A DNA stretch of 45,263 nucleotides from Clostridium sp. (GTDB taxonomy: Bacteria > Bacillota > Clostridia > Lachnospirales > Lachnospiraceae), in the NCBI GenBank assembly GCA_023664385.1, contig JAMPFU010000023.1, positions 1 to 45,263 of the forward strand, read 5' to 3'. The position numbers and the translations under genes were made by a program. Below are positions 8,043 to 15,159 of this stretch, piece after piece (the stretch's first letter is position 1; every line of letters begins with the position of its first letter). Under the pieces are notes generated by a model. The model saw only the letters and a program-made list of their open reading frames with translations, was not told where the DNA came from and ran no database searches.

Positions 8043-9230
8043 TTAGACTTGTATTTTATCTATTTCATGGCGTAATTCAGCTAATGTTCTATGACCATAA
8101 ACAGATTTTTCCACATCGCCTTTTATTACGTGTCCCATAAGCATATGCTTTGAAAGGTCATCGACTTTGTATTTGTCACATAACCATGAAAATGTGTGGC
8201 GGCAGTCGTGCGGTGTATGTTTCTTTCCGTTTAAGGTTGTTTGTATGCCTAATTTTTCTAATGTAGGATAAAATACATTTTTTCTATAATCTGTTGATTT
8301 TACATAAAAGGGTTTACCTTTGTATGCTGCGACCATGTCATATATTGAATTGTGAATCGGGACTATTCTGTCTTTTCCGGCATTTGTTTTTACACCGCCT
8401 CGGAAATATCTGTCTTTTAAATTGTATTCCATACTTTCATATGCGCTGATACGGAAACCGGAGTAAATCATAATAAGTATTGTATCCACACCGGGCATAT
8501 CCTTATTCTTCCAAAGCAGAGTTAATTCTTCCTGAGAAAATGGTTCACCGCTTTCGTCGTCATCTTTTATATTGATGGTAACGAATTGGGAATAGTCCTT
8601 GTCCATGTAATCATTTTCTAGTGCAAATTTATATATGCCATGATACAAATTGATTATTAATTCTAAGCTGGAATGTTTTAGCGTACAATTATCAATAACC
8701 TCCTGTAAGTCTGCTTTTTTTAATTGCTTAAATTTTCTTTCGTGTAATACTGAGCAATTATTAAAGGTGGCTCTTACAGAATAGATTGAGGATTTGGAAA
8801 ATGTTTTTTTGCTGTTTTCATACTTAGATTTGTAATATAATCTATACATATCCGCAAAAGTTATATTTTCATTTTTTATGTCATATGGATTGTGATTATA
8901 TTCACGGAGTGCATCAAAAGCCTGATACCAATCTTCATAATATCCGATTGCAGGAACTGAGACAGGAGAACCGTTAATATTGTATTCTTGAGTTGGAGGA
9001 TATGCGGCATATGGATTTCGTCTGTTTTTGCCTAAATACTTTATGCTGCCATAACCGTTTGGAAGCTTTTTGTGTTTCTTTTTTCTTTTAGTATTGCCTT
9101 GTGGCTTCGCAGGAGCCTCAACGTGCTCTTTAAATTGGTTAAGTGATGAATTTATAGGGTAGCCGCAAGAAGGGCAGGATATAGCCTTATCTGATATATT
9201 GTGACCACATTCAGGACATGATATAAGCAT
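8043..9230 (-). CDS. Tyrosine integrase with N-terminal zinc ribbon
   Basis: The 395-aa protein opens with a four-cysteine zinc ribbon (CPECGH at 5-10, CPSCGYP at 19-25). A Lys-rich linker follows, then an AP2-like/SAM-like core-binding region (about 150-220) and a catalytic domain. Catalytic residues visible are Arg in SGFRISAYES, the HDCRHTF box (H-x-x-R), and HMLMGHV followed by the Tyr nucleophile in KSVYGHRT near the C-terminus. It should integrate and excise the island. The start follows AAGGAG by 9 nt. The stop codon lies within the left arm-type repeats, the usual position at an island end. The zinc ribbon is not part of the standard integrase. Confidence 0.85.
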   Translation of the reverse strand: MLISCPECGHNISDKAISCPSCGYPINSSLNQFKEHVEAPAKPQGNTKRKKKHKKLPNGYGSIKYLGKNRRNPYAAYPPTQEYNINGSPVSVPAIGYYEDWYQAFDALREYNHNPYDIKNENITFADMYRLYYKSKYENSKKTFSKSSIYSVRATFNNCSVLHERKFKQLKKADLQEVIDNCTLKHSSLELIINLYHGIYKFALENDYMDKDYSQFVTINIKDDDESGEPFSQEELTLLWKNKDMPGVDTILIMIYSGFRISAYESMEYNLKDRYFRGGVKTNAGKDRIVPIHNSIYDMVAAYKGKPFYVKSTDYRKNVFYPTLEKLGIQTTLNGKKHTPHDCRHTFSWLCDKYKVDDLSKHMLMGHVIKGDVEKSVYGHRTLAELRHEIDKIQV

Positions 9231-9299
9231 GGAAATATTCTCCTTGTATAAAAATTTTCATTTGCTTTATTTTCGTTTCAAGATTAATAGAGTTTAAAT

Positions 9300-10757
9300 T
9301 TATTGATTAACTGCACCCAGCCCTTTTAAAAAGAATGTCATTGTGTCAGTAGCTTTATCATAAATGATATAATCAATAACGGAATGGAGAGCTGTAGCAC
9401 GGTCAACTGTTACAGATGAGTTTTCTATGTAGTCATAGACGGACTGAAGCTTTTCAGTCGTAATCTGCACCGGTGCAATGTCCATTTTGTTATATTTGTC
9501 CTCAAGAACGGCCAGTTCATTTTCAAGCGTTGCTTTGTTTGACTTGTATTCCTTAAGAGTATCAACACCGTTTATATATGCATCTTTGACTCTTTTAAGC
9601 TTTTGTTTAACGGAAGATATTTGTTTTTCAATTGTTGCAGGTTCGGGCTGATATTGCGGTACAGGGTCAAGAGCGGCAATATCATTATTGTTAATGATTT
9701 CTTTAAGCCCCTCAAGTACATAATGTTCCGCTTTGACCGCAGATATGGAATTTCTGCAATTACACATGCCCTTGACCGACTTCCAGCAGACAAAATAAGG
9801 AAATTCACGGTTTTTTCGTTTATCATAGCCTCTTTGGTATGCAAGTGTTCCATCGCAGGCGGGGCATCTCATTACCCCTGACAGCCAGTGCTTTTGTATG
9901 CTCAGTCTTTTGGCGTGGCTTTGTGTGGCTGTAAGAAAGCTATACCGTTCATTTGCCTTATTCCACAGCTCTGTATCAATAATTGGTTCATGTCTGCCGT
10001 CAACTATAATCGTATCACCCGTAGTTTTTTTCGAGTGGTTGCCGGAATAATTCCATCTGATTTTTCCAATGTAAAAAGGATTTTGTATCATATCGACAAT
10101 GTTGCGTGATTCCCACTTGCATCCGCCTCTTGTTCTGTATCCGGTATTATTTATGTATGCTGCAATCTGCGACAGCGCTTTTTCTTCTATTGCAAACATA
10201 TGGAAGCACATACGGACCATATCAACATACTCAGTATCAGGATAAGGAATGGTATCGGCGCCTTTATCTTTTTTATATCCTATAGGTGGTCTATTGTTGT
10301 ATCCGCCGGAAAGCGCCTTCTGTGTCATGCCTCGTCGTACCTCTCCCGACAGGCGGATGGAGTAGTATTCATCCATCCATTCAAAGATACGCTCAACAAG
10401 CTGTCCGATAAATCCATCAGGAAGCGGCTCGGACACTGATACAACATCAACATTATTTTTCTTCAAAAGGGATTTATACACAATTGATTCTTCCTGATTA
10501 CGGGCAAACCTTGAAAATTTCCATACTAAAATAGCATCATAAGGATGTTCCTTTGACTTGGCGGTGGCAATCATATTTTGAAATTGGGGACGCTTTTCGG
10601 CAGTTCTTCCGGATATACCTAAATCCTGATATACATCCGTGAGAATCATATCGTTGTTTACTGCATATTCCTTTAGAAGCCTGATTTGGGCATCAGGTGA
10701 ATATTCTTCCTGATCCTCTGTTGAAACCCGGATATAGGCGCATACTATTTTTGACAT
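9300..10757 (-). CDS. Large serine recombinase
   Basis: The 485-aa protein starts at MSKIVCAYIRVSTEDQ, chosen because AGGAG lies 8 nt upstream (10766-10770); upstream codons in the same frame have no ribosome site. Ser12 in the RVS motif is the nucleophile, and KFSRFARN carries further active-site residues. A recombinase domain (about 165-270) is followed by a zinc ribbon (CPACDG then CxC) and a C-terminal coiled coil with a Lys/Glu-rich helix (about 410-455), the usual order for large serine integrases. It is the second recombinase in the island. It may belong to a nested or older element, or may act on the same ends. Confidence 0.85.
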   Translation of the reverse strand: MSKIVCAYIRVSTEDQEEYSPDAQIRLLKEYAVNNDMILTDVYQDLGISGRTAEKRPQFQNMIATAKSKEHPYDAILVWKFSRFARNQEESIVYKSLLKKNNVDVVSVSEPLPDGFIGQLVERIFEWMDEYYSIRLSGEVRRGMTQKALSGGYNNRPPIGYKKDKGADTIPYPDTEYVDMVRMCFHMFAIEEKALSQIAAYINNTGYRTRGGCKWESRNIVDMIQNPFYIGKIRWNYSGNHSKKTTGDTIIVDGRHEPIIDTELWNKANERYSFLTATQSHAKRLSIQKHWLSGVMRCPACDGTLAYQRGYDKRKNREFPYFVCWKSVKGMCNCRNSISAVKAEHYVLEGLKEIINNNDIAALDPVPQYQPEPATIEKQISSVKQKLKRVKDAYINGVDTLKEYKSNKATLENELAVLEDKYNKMDIAPVQITTEKLQSVYDYIENSSVTVDRATALHSVIDYIIYDKATDTMTFFLKGLGAVNQ

Positions 10758-10807
10758 ATACATCACTCCTATACAATTAAAATTCTTGTATAAAAGCATC
10801 CTGTTAT

Positions 10808-10919
10808 GATATAATATGCATGTTGGGGCTATTATATCAATAAAGGTGTGAGAGGTTGTGCTTTTATACTTTTTATTGAAGATAGCTTTGTGCTCCCTGT
10901 TGGCGCAGGGGGCATTTTT
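10808..10919 (+). ncRNA. Possible small plus-strand transcript opposite the recombinase leader
   Basis: TATAAT (10810-10815) on the plus strand has a weak -35 (TTGTAT) 18 nt upstream. About 70 nt further on a hairpin GCTCCCTG/CAGGGGGC (10892-10914) is followed by a T run, a good terminator for this strand only. The -10 sits in a perfect inverted repeat, GATATAATA (10808-10816) and TATTATATC (10830-10838). This would make a ~100-nt RNA reading away from the serine recombinase start. No coding potential is evident. Confidence 0.35.
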
Positions 10920-11977
10920 TATTTGAAACATCTTTTACAAGGCACAAATTGGTTTTGCTCGGCTTCTTCTTTTTCCAATTTGAGTGCGTCATGTAAACCA
11001 CTGCAGTGCGGAGTAGTATGGTATTTGTTGCTGTTTGGTGAAACAAATACATATTCTTTAGATACAATATTCATATTTAAAATTTGTCCTAAATAGGTAA
11101 CATCTTGTGGAAAACGGTTGCAATGTCTGTTCACTTCTTTATCCAAAACGCTTTTAAGTCTTTTGTATGGTGCCGGATATTTTAATAAACTAAGCAAGTA
11201 CAAAAATTGTCCTAATCCCGGTTCCATGGGTAGAATAATATTTGAAAGCTTGTCAACTCTTAATGTACTAGAACATTTATAATTATAGATTCTGCCTCCG
11301 TGTGCTGCTTTATTTCTGTAATCAACACAAATAAAGAGTGTATCCATCATAAGCATTCTTAAGGTGTTTATGCCAAATTCATCTTCGGACAAATCGTATA
11401 AAAGTCGGCATAAATTTTCTTGTTCAGGCACTTTAAATAATGATATAAAATTTACTATTGTTGAAAAATAAGCACTCTTAAGCAATATCCAAGGAGGAAC
11501 AGTACCATATTTTGTGGAATAGTGGTGTATAGGATACTTATCAGTTTGCAGCATATCTCTTAATGTTGTCAAAATATAGCCTAAACTGAAACGCTTTTTT
11601 GTTTTTTTCTTATCTCTAAAGTTTTTGAAATTCAAATATTCATCTTGGTGTGTTCCGAATGTTTTTGCAAGAACATCAGCAGTGCTTTCTTTAATATGTT
11701 CTTCTAAATCCTGCATTGCTGCCATCATTGCATTTCTTAATGCTTTGTCCAACAAGTATAGTGATTCAATTTGGTTAAAAGTTACGCCGGAACGATATGA
11801 TTTTTCATTACCGTTAGTTACTACATATGGTTCTCTATAACTCTTTATTAAATTTGAGTACCCATATATTTGAAGTTTGCGTTTAGCATTTTCTTCATCT
11901 TCAATGATTAGGTTTTGTTTTTTCAGTTTGATTATTTGTTGTTCAGGTGTGGTATAATTAATTGGAATGCTTGTCAT
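10919..11977 (-). CDS. Abi_2 (AbiD/AbiF-type) HEPN protein with C-terminal zinc tail
   Basis: The 352-aa protein matches the Abi_2 family of abortive-infection proteins. The HEPN RNase motif DYRNKAAHGG (R-N-x3-H) lies near residues 217-225; the N-terminal region TTPEQQIIKLKKQNLII is also typical. After residue about 310 comes a short Ada-like metal site (YHTTPHCSGL, then PCKRC at the end) that the core family lacks. The start is fixed by AGGAGG 10 nt upstream. HEPN proteins of this family cleave RNA and arrest growth. An independent 62-nt transcription unit with terminator lies directly upstream on the same strand, as in RNA-antitoxin systems. It probably serves phage defence or island stability. 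Confidence 0.8.
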   Translation of the reverse strand: MTSIPINYTTPEQQIIKLKKQNLIIEDEENAKRKLQIYGYSNLIKSYREPYVVTNGNEKSYRSGVTFNQIESLYLLDKALRNAMMAAMQDLEEHIKESTADVLAKTFGTHQDEYLNFKNFRDKKKTKKRFSLGYILTTLRDMLQTDKYPIHHYSTKYGTVPPWILLKSAYFSTIVNFISLFKVPEQENLCRLLYDLSEDEFGINTLRMLMMDTLFICVDYRNKAAHGGRIYNYKCSSTLRVDKLSNIILPMEPGLGQFLYLLSLLKYPAPYKRLKSVLDKEVNRHCNRFPQDVTYLGQILNMNIVSKEYVFVSPNSNKYHTTPHCSGLHDALKLEKEEAEQNQFVPCKRCFK

Positions 11978-12001
11978 ATGTACATTTCCTCCTATTTAAA
12001 C

Positions 12002-12063
12002 AAAAAGAGCCAAGGAAAAATCCAAGGCTCAATTCGTGGCCGGACACCAGCCATTCACTAATT
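12002..12063 (-). ncRNA. abiF-like RNA, candidate RNA antitoxin or attenuator
   Basis: Transcription from the promoter at 12070-12098 would start near 12063 and stop at the terminator 12007-12030 (GAGCC/GGCTC hairpin followed by U5), giving about 62 nt. A central hairpin GGCUGG/CCGGCC with a UGU loop maps to 12038-12052, and AAUU at the 5' end can pair with AAUU at 12031-12034. The Abi_2 gene starts 25 nt past the terminator, so its mRNA would arise by readthrough. Small structured RNAs (the abiF motif) are known upstream of Abi genes, and RNA antitoxins for AbiF have been reported. Assignment to that Rfam family was not tested. Confidence 0.65.
12007..12030 (-). terminator. Terminator between abiF-like RNA and Abi gene
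   Basis: On the minus strand GAGCC...GGCTC forms a five-pair stem with an inner GG/CC, followed by TTTTTG. It lies between the upstream promoter and the Abi_2 ribosome site, so it sets the ratio of RNA to mRNA. Confidence 0.75.
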
Positions 12064-12098
12064 AGTGATATTATAACTATATGCAGAAACCTTGTCAA
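12055..12098 (-). promoter_or_regulatory. Consensus promoter and palindromic operator of the abiF-like RNA
   Basis: The minus strand has TTGACA (12093-12098), a 17-nt spacer and TATAAT (12070-12075), a full sigma-A consensus. A perfect 14-bp palindrome, TCACTAATTAGTGA (12055-12068), covers the predicted start site. It could bind a repressor or form the 5' hairpin of the RNA. Confidence 0.85.
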
Positions 12099-12205
12099 GT
12101 ATTCATCATGAAAAAATTTATTTATAATGTTTTTGAATATATATATTATCACAAAATACTTTTTTCAGGTCAGCATTGAGCCTAATGATTTTTCTATTTT
12201 ATATG

Positions 12206-12706
12206 CTAAGATACTTCTGATTTTCCCCCCGATGCGGATTCTCTTTGCTTTTCATCCGCATATATTTGTTGTCCGTTTTCGTTTAAATATTGGACGACGT
12301 CAAAGTTTTCTGTACTCTCAGCAGCATCCACGTTTTTATCGGACATGAGTTTATCAAATACTCTTTCCACATCTTTCCAATCTTCATCACTCAGTTTTGC
12401 TAAACCTTCAACCAGCCTTGTTTTAAATGATTCAGGTTCTATTGCAATTTTCTTTGTGAAATCTTCCATGGCTTGTTTTCGGGATTGGTTTACAGAACAA
12501 ATATCTCCTTCTTCATATCTGAGCCATTTCTCGCTTATATTAAATTCCCGGCAGATTAATTTAATAACTGTATCGCTTATAGTATTTTTGTCATTTTCCC
12601 ATTGACTGACCGTGTTTTTTTTAGCTCCTAATTTTTCCCCGAATTTTTCAAGAGTAAGACCAACCGTTTCAGTTCTTATATATTTAACTCGTTCGCCTAT
12701 AGTCAT
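12206..12706 (-). CDS. XRE/CI-like repressor of the island switch
   Basis: The 166-aa protein starts at MTIGERVKYIR, after GGGAGGTG; the longer frame to 12757 crosses that ribosome site. Residues 5-60 form a helix-turn-helix (LTLEKFGEKLGAKKNTVSQWE). The rest is an acidic helical tail without a peptidase motif, so it is not a LexA-type self-cleaving repressor. It is transcribed away from the early genes through a promoter interleaved with three 15-bp operators (12766-12832). It most likely represses both promoters and controls island excision or early genes. Confidence 0.78.
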   Translation of the reverse strand: MTIGERVKYIRTETVGLTLEKFGEKLGAKKNTVSQWENDKNTISDTVIKLICREFNISEKWLRYEEGDICSVNQSRKQAMEDFTKKIAIEPESFKTRLVEGLAKLSDEDWKDVERVFDKLMSDKNVDAAESTENFDVVQYLNENGQQIYADEKQRESASGGKSEVS

Positions 12707-12728
12707 AATTGCACCTCCCATCTTGTAA

Positions 12729-12757
12729 ACAATAACACTTGATAAACTTAATGTCAA
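12729..12757 (-). promoter_or_regulatory. Promoter of the XRE repressor
   Basis: On the minus strand TTGACA (12752-12757) is followed after 17 nt by TATTGT (12729-12734). It lies 9 bp from operator O1, so the repressor probably regulates itself. Confidence 0.6.
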
Positions 12758-12765
12758 TAAAAAAA

Positions 12766-12832
12766 GTTCTTATAAAGAACAAAAATGCTTGACAATATTC
12801 TTTGTAAGAATTACAATGTTCGCATAAAGAAC
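12766..12832. promoter_or_regulatory. Three 15-bp operators O1-O3 and early promoter
   Basis: O1 GTTCTTATAAAGAAC (12766-12780) is a perfect palindrome. O2 ATTCTTTGTAAGAAT (12797-12811) is perfect and fills the spacer of the rightward promoter. O3 GTTCGCATAAAGAAC (12818-12832) has one changed half. Centres are 31 and 21 bp apart, close to three and two helical turns. The plus-strand promoter is TTGACA (12789-12794), a 17-nt spacer and TACAAT (12812-12817). Binding at O2 and O3 would block it directly. Confidence 0.82.
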
Positions 12833-12873
12833 AAGTCGACATGGAATTTAAGTTATTGAAAGGAGATGGTCAC

Positions 12874-13044
12874 ATGTCAGATAAAGAAAAAGATTTTATT
12901 AAGAAAATAGAATCAGGTGTGCCGTATTTATCAGATTTTGATAAAGGATATTTTCTCGGTATTGTCGAGTCAAAGGCAAACTCAAATATGGATAAGGCAG
13001 TAGAAGAAAGAAATTTAAGCAGGGAGAGCACAAAGCAGTTATAG
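12874..13044 (+). CDS. Small early island protein, unknown
   Basis: This 56-aa protein starts at MSDKEKDF after AAAGGAGATGG (the upstream ATG at 12841 has no site). It is highly charged and helical, with a central LSDFDKGYFLGIVESKA segment seen in many small phage and island early proteins. It is the first gene behind the repressible rightward promoter. Function is unknown. Confidence 0.55.
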   Translation: MSDKEKDFIKKIESGVPYLSDFDKGYFLGIVESKANSNMDKAVEERNLSRESTKQL

Positions 13045-13096
13045 CCCCAACACACTTTAACTGCAGGTGAATAAAAGGATTACAGGAGGTGGTAGC

Positions 13097-13273
13097 ATGA
13101 CTTACGAATATTATATCGAAAAAGATGGAGAATATGTCGATTTAAAAACACTACCGCTGGAGGAACAGGCAGAAATACGAAAAAGATTATCAGAGACAAT
13201 GGCAACGACAATAGCAAAGAACATAGCAAGACAGAGGGGAAAAGAGATAAGTAATAACGCACTGATGAAATGA
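13097..13273 (+). CDS. Small island protein, unknown
   Basis: This 58-aa protein starts at MTYEYY after ACAGGAGGTGG. Its C-terminal half is a basic helix (ETMATTIAKNIARQRGKE). It has no recognised domain. It belongs to the same operon as its neighbours, judged by short gaps and strong ribosome sites. Confidence 0.55.
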   Translation: MTYEYYIEKDGEYVDLKTLPLEEQAEIRKRLSETMATTIAKNIARQRGKEISNNALMK

Positions 13274-13323
13274 ACATTGAGACAGTTTGCATTATCAAAA
13301 TTTTATAGCAGGAGGTAATTGAA

Positions 13324-13713
13324 ATGATTGAAGAAATTTTATTAAAAATTGAAAAATACTATGGATTTAAAAAGGAATTAATAAGGAATGTACAAATGGA
13401 TGGACCATTGTTTGTAAATTTTGAAGTTAATGGAATTATGTATAGCGGTTATGTACCGTTTGTCGGAGCCATACCTCAGTTGACAGTAAATGGGTATACG
13501 GCAAAACATCACAATGAAAAGGATGTGCTTGTGGAAGACTGGTACTACGAGAAATATATCAAGGATAAGCCAGTACGACTTCTTCGTTATATGGCTGTAG
13601 ATGAAAACGATGAGGCAAAGTGGGAGGACACAGGCGTCATATTAAAAAACCAGGAGGATGCAGAAAAATACATAAATAGTCTGCAGTTACATTATGAAAT
13701 AATAATTGATTAA
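13324..13713 (+). CDS. Island protein of 129 aa, unknown
   Basis: The start follows AGGAGGTAATTGAA. The protein is a mix of short strands and charged helices (IMYSGYVPFVGAIPQLTV, then RLLRYMAVDENDEAKWED). There is no signal, membrane segment or catalytic motif, and I do not recognise the family. It is part of the early operon. Confidence 0.5.
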   Translation: MIEEILLKIEKYYGFKKELIRNVQMDGPLFVNFEVNGIMYSGYVPFVGAIPQLTVNGYTAKHHNEKDVLVEDWYYEKYIKDKPVRLLRYMAVDENDEAKWEDTGVILKNQEDAEKYINSLQLHYEIIID

Positions 13714-13739
13714 TTATGCTAAAAGGAGGATGTGGTTTA

Positions 13740-14018
13740 GTGAATAAGGAAACTGAAAGAATTTCAGTAGAGGAAGCTGCAAGGCTTCTCGGAATGGCAC
13801 CGCAGGGAGTAAGGGTTCAGATGAGACGTGGGCTTCTTGACATTGGTAAGGTATTTCCTTCTGTCAGCCATAAAAAAGGAGGCAGGACAATATATCAATA
13901 TTTTATTTTCAGGGATAAATTAAATAAGGTGCTTGGAAAAAACAATGACGGGGAAGAAGTAAGCTGGACTAATGAAAACAGACGACAAGAGAGCATCCAT
14001 GAAATTAAAAACAAGTGA
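13740..14018 (+). CDS. Excisionase-like helix-turn-helix protein
   Basis: The 92-aa protein starts at GTG 13740, after AAAGGAGGATG. Its N-terminus, RISVEEAARLLGMAPQGVRV, is a MerR/Xis-type winged helix. A wing-like KKGGRTIYQYFIFRDKL follows. Such proteins act as excisionases or early regulators in prophages and conjugative elements; here it could direct the tyrosine integrase toward excision. The next gene overlaps its end. Confidence 0.65.
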   Translation: MNKETERISVEEAARLLGMAPQGVRVQMRRGLLDIGKVFPSVSHKKGGRTIYQYFIFRDKLNKVLGKNNDGEEVSWTNENRRQESIHEIKNK

Positions 14019-14559
14019 TATTGAGGACTGCCTCCAAAATCATGGGAGGTTAAGAAAAATATACATAGCAGCAAGGAAAAACATAACAGAGCAGCTGTAC
14101 GGACTGGACGAGCTTGAAAAGACCATCTATATCCCGATGCGATGTACCTCAGACGGAAACCGGAAATTTTACACATCGGACAAAACCGGAAATACCGTCA
14201 AATCCAACGAAGCAGAAAAATTGAGCGCAGAACGGAATTTCCTGACACAGCAACTAAAAGCCTATGATGATAAAATTGCAATGGTGAACAGGGTCGTTAA
14301 TACGTTCAACAGCCTTGCATTTATATTTCCGCACCATTTTGATATTATTAACCGTCTGTGGATCAAACGGGAAAAAGTGGCGTCAGCCCGTTCCGAAATC
14401 GGGCTTGGAATGACGACCATAAACAATATGCGCATGGACTTTGTTAGGGTAATCACATGCATTGTAAATTCAGATTTAACTATATCAGACATGAGCGATA
14501 TTGAAAAAATAAGAAGTGCAGTAAATGATGATGAACTCATCAGCAACATGAGGAGGTAA
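13972..14559 (+). CDS. Phage-type regulator with coiled coil and HTH-like end
   Basis: The frame opens at ATG 13972, overlapping the previous gene; the ATG at 13999 (after AGAGAG) is an alternative, giving 186 aa. The N-terminal half is helical (KIYIAARKNITEQLYGLDELEK). The region INRLWIKREKVASARSEIGLGMTTINNMR looks like the sigma-region-4/ArpU-style HTH of phage late regulators. A role in switching on later island genes is inferred. Confidence 0.45.
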   Translation: MKTDDKRASMKLKTSDIEDCLQNHGRLRKIYIAARKNITEQLYGLDELEKTIYIPMRCTSDGNRKFYTSDKTGNTVKSNEAEKLSAERNFLTQQLKAYDDKIAMVNRVVNTFNSLAFIFPHHFDIINRLWIKREKVASARSEIGLGMTTINNMRMDFVRVITCIVNSDLTISDMSDIEKIRSAVNDDELISNMRR

Positions 14560-14564
14560 TCCAT

Positions 14565-14933
14565 ATGAAAGAGTACAAATACAAACAGTATAAAATTTAT
14601 ATTCCCACCAGTAATACGAAACTCATCGAGATATTGGACAGTTATTCCACGTATATGAGGGATAAGGTTATTATTGACACGCTTCGGAAAGCTCTTGCAC
14701 TAGATGGGAATAGTGTTTCCAGTCATAAAAGAATTGAAAAAAATCCGGAAGAATATGAGCAGGAAGCCATCGGACGACACAATAATGACGAGATACTTAA
14801 AATGCTTGCGACTCTTACTGAAAAAATTGAGGCACTGGAACACAGAGAAGCTGCAGGAGTAAAAGAAGATATGGGACAGAAACCGATGCTGGATGTTCCG
14901 GATGAAATGCTTGATTTTTTTGCCGACGATTGA
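14565..14933 (+). CDS. Small ribbon-helix-helix-like protein with coiled coil
   Basis: This 122-aa protein begins after AGGAGGTAATCC. Residues 9-48 (YKIYIPTSNTKLIEILDSY, then VIIDTLRKALAL) have the strand-helix-helix look of RHH DNA-binding proteins such as ParR- or Arc-like factors. Residues 75-100 are a coiled coil, and the end is acidic. A nearby A-rich, ~10-bp-spaced repeat field (15092-15160) could be a binding region. It is the last gene of the early operon, closed by a strong terminator. Function is not proven. Confidence 0.45.
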   Translation: MKEYKYKQYKIYIPTSNTKLIEILDSYSTYMRDKVIIDTLRKALALDGNSVSSHKRIEKNPEEYEQEAIGRHNNDEILKMLATLTEKIEALEHREAAGVKEDMGQKPMLDVPDEMLDFFADD

Positions 14934-14949
14934 TTAATCGGGACAAAAT

Positions 14950-14981
14950 AAAAGAGAGGAAACCAACACTTCCTCTCTTTT
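14950..14981 (+). terminator. Strong terminator of early operon
   Basis: AAAAGAGAGGAA (14950-14961) pairs perfectly with TTCCTCTCTTTT (14970-14981). The arms supply both A and T runs, so it works in either direction. Confidence 0.9.
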
Positions 14982-14982
14982 G

Positions 14983-15077
14983 CATGTGCACTTGAAATTA
15001 ACTATACAAGACACAAATAATATGTAAAATGTGTCTTATATATTATCGTTATTTTCAAAATATGTCAAGTGCATATG
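14983..15077. repeat. Nested inverted repeats in a 95-bp AT-rich segment
   Basis: An outer pair CATGTGCACTTGA (14983-14995) and TCAAGTGCATATG (15065-15077) matches with one G-T. It encloses an inner pair AAGACACA (15008-15015) and TGTGTCTT (15030-15037). It lies between the terminator and the large RNA locus. It may be an operator, a replication or processing site; none is proven. From 15092 to 15160 the sequence is A-rich with repeated GTACAAA/GCAAAA words and no gene. Confidence 0.5.
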
Positions 15078-15159
15078 TAAAAATATTCAGTACAAAAAAT
15101 CAAAAAAAGTACAAATTTGCAGAAACAGCCAAAAAACATGCAAAATTGTACAAAACACA

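Noticed and set aside
10757-10931. Longer serine recombinase start at 10931
   Set aside because: The extra 58 residues have no family similarity, and AGGAG sits 8 nt before the ATG at 10757.
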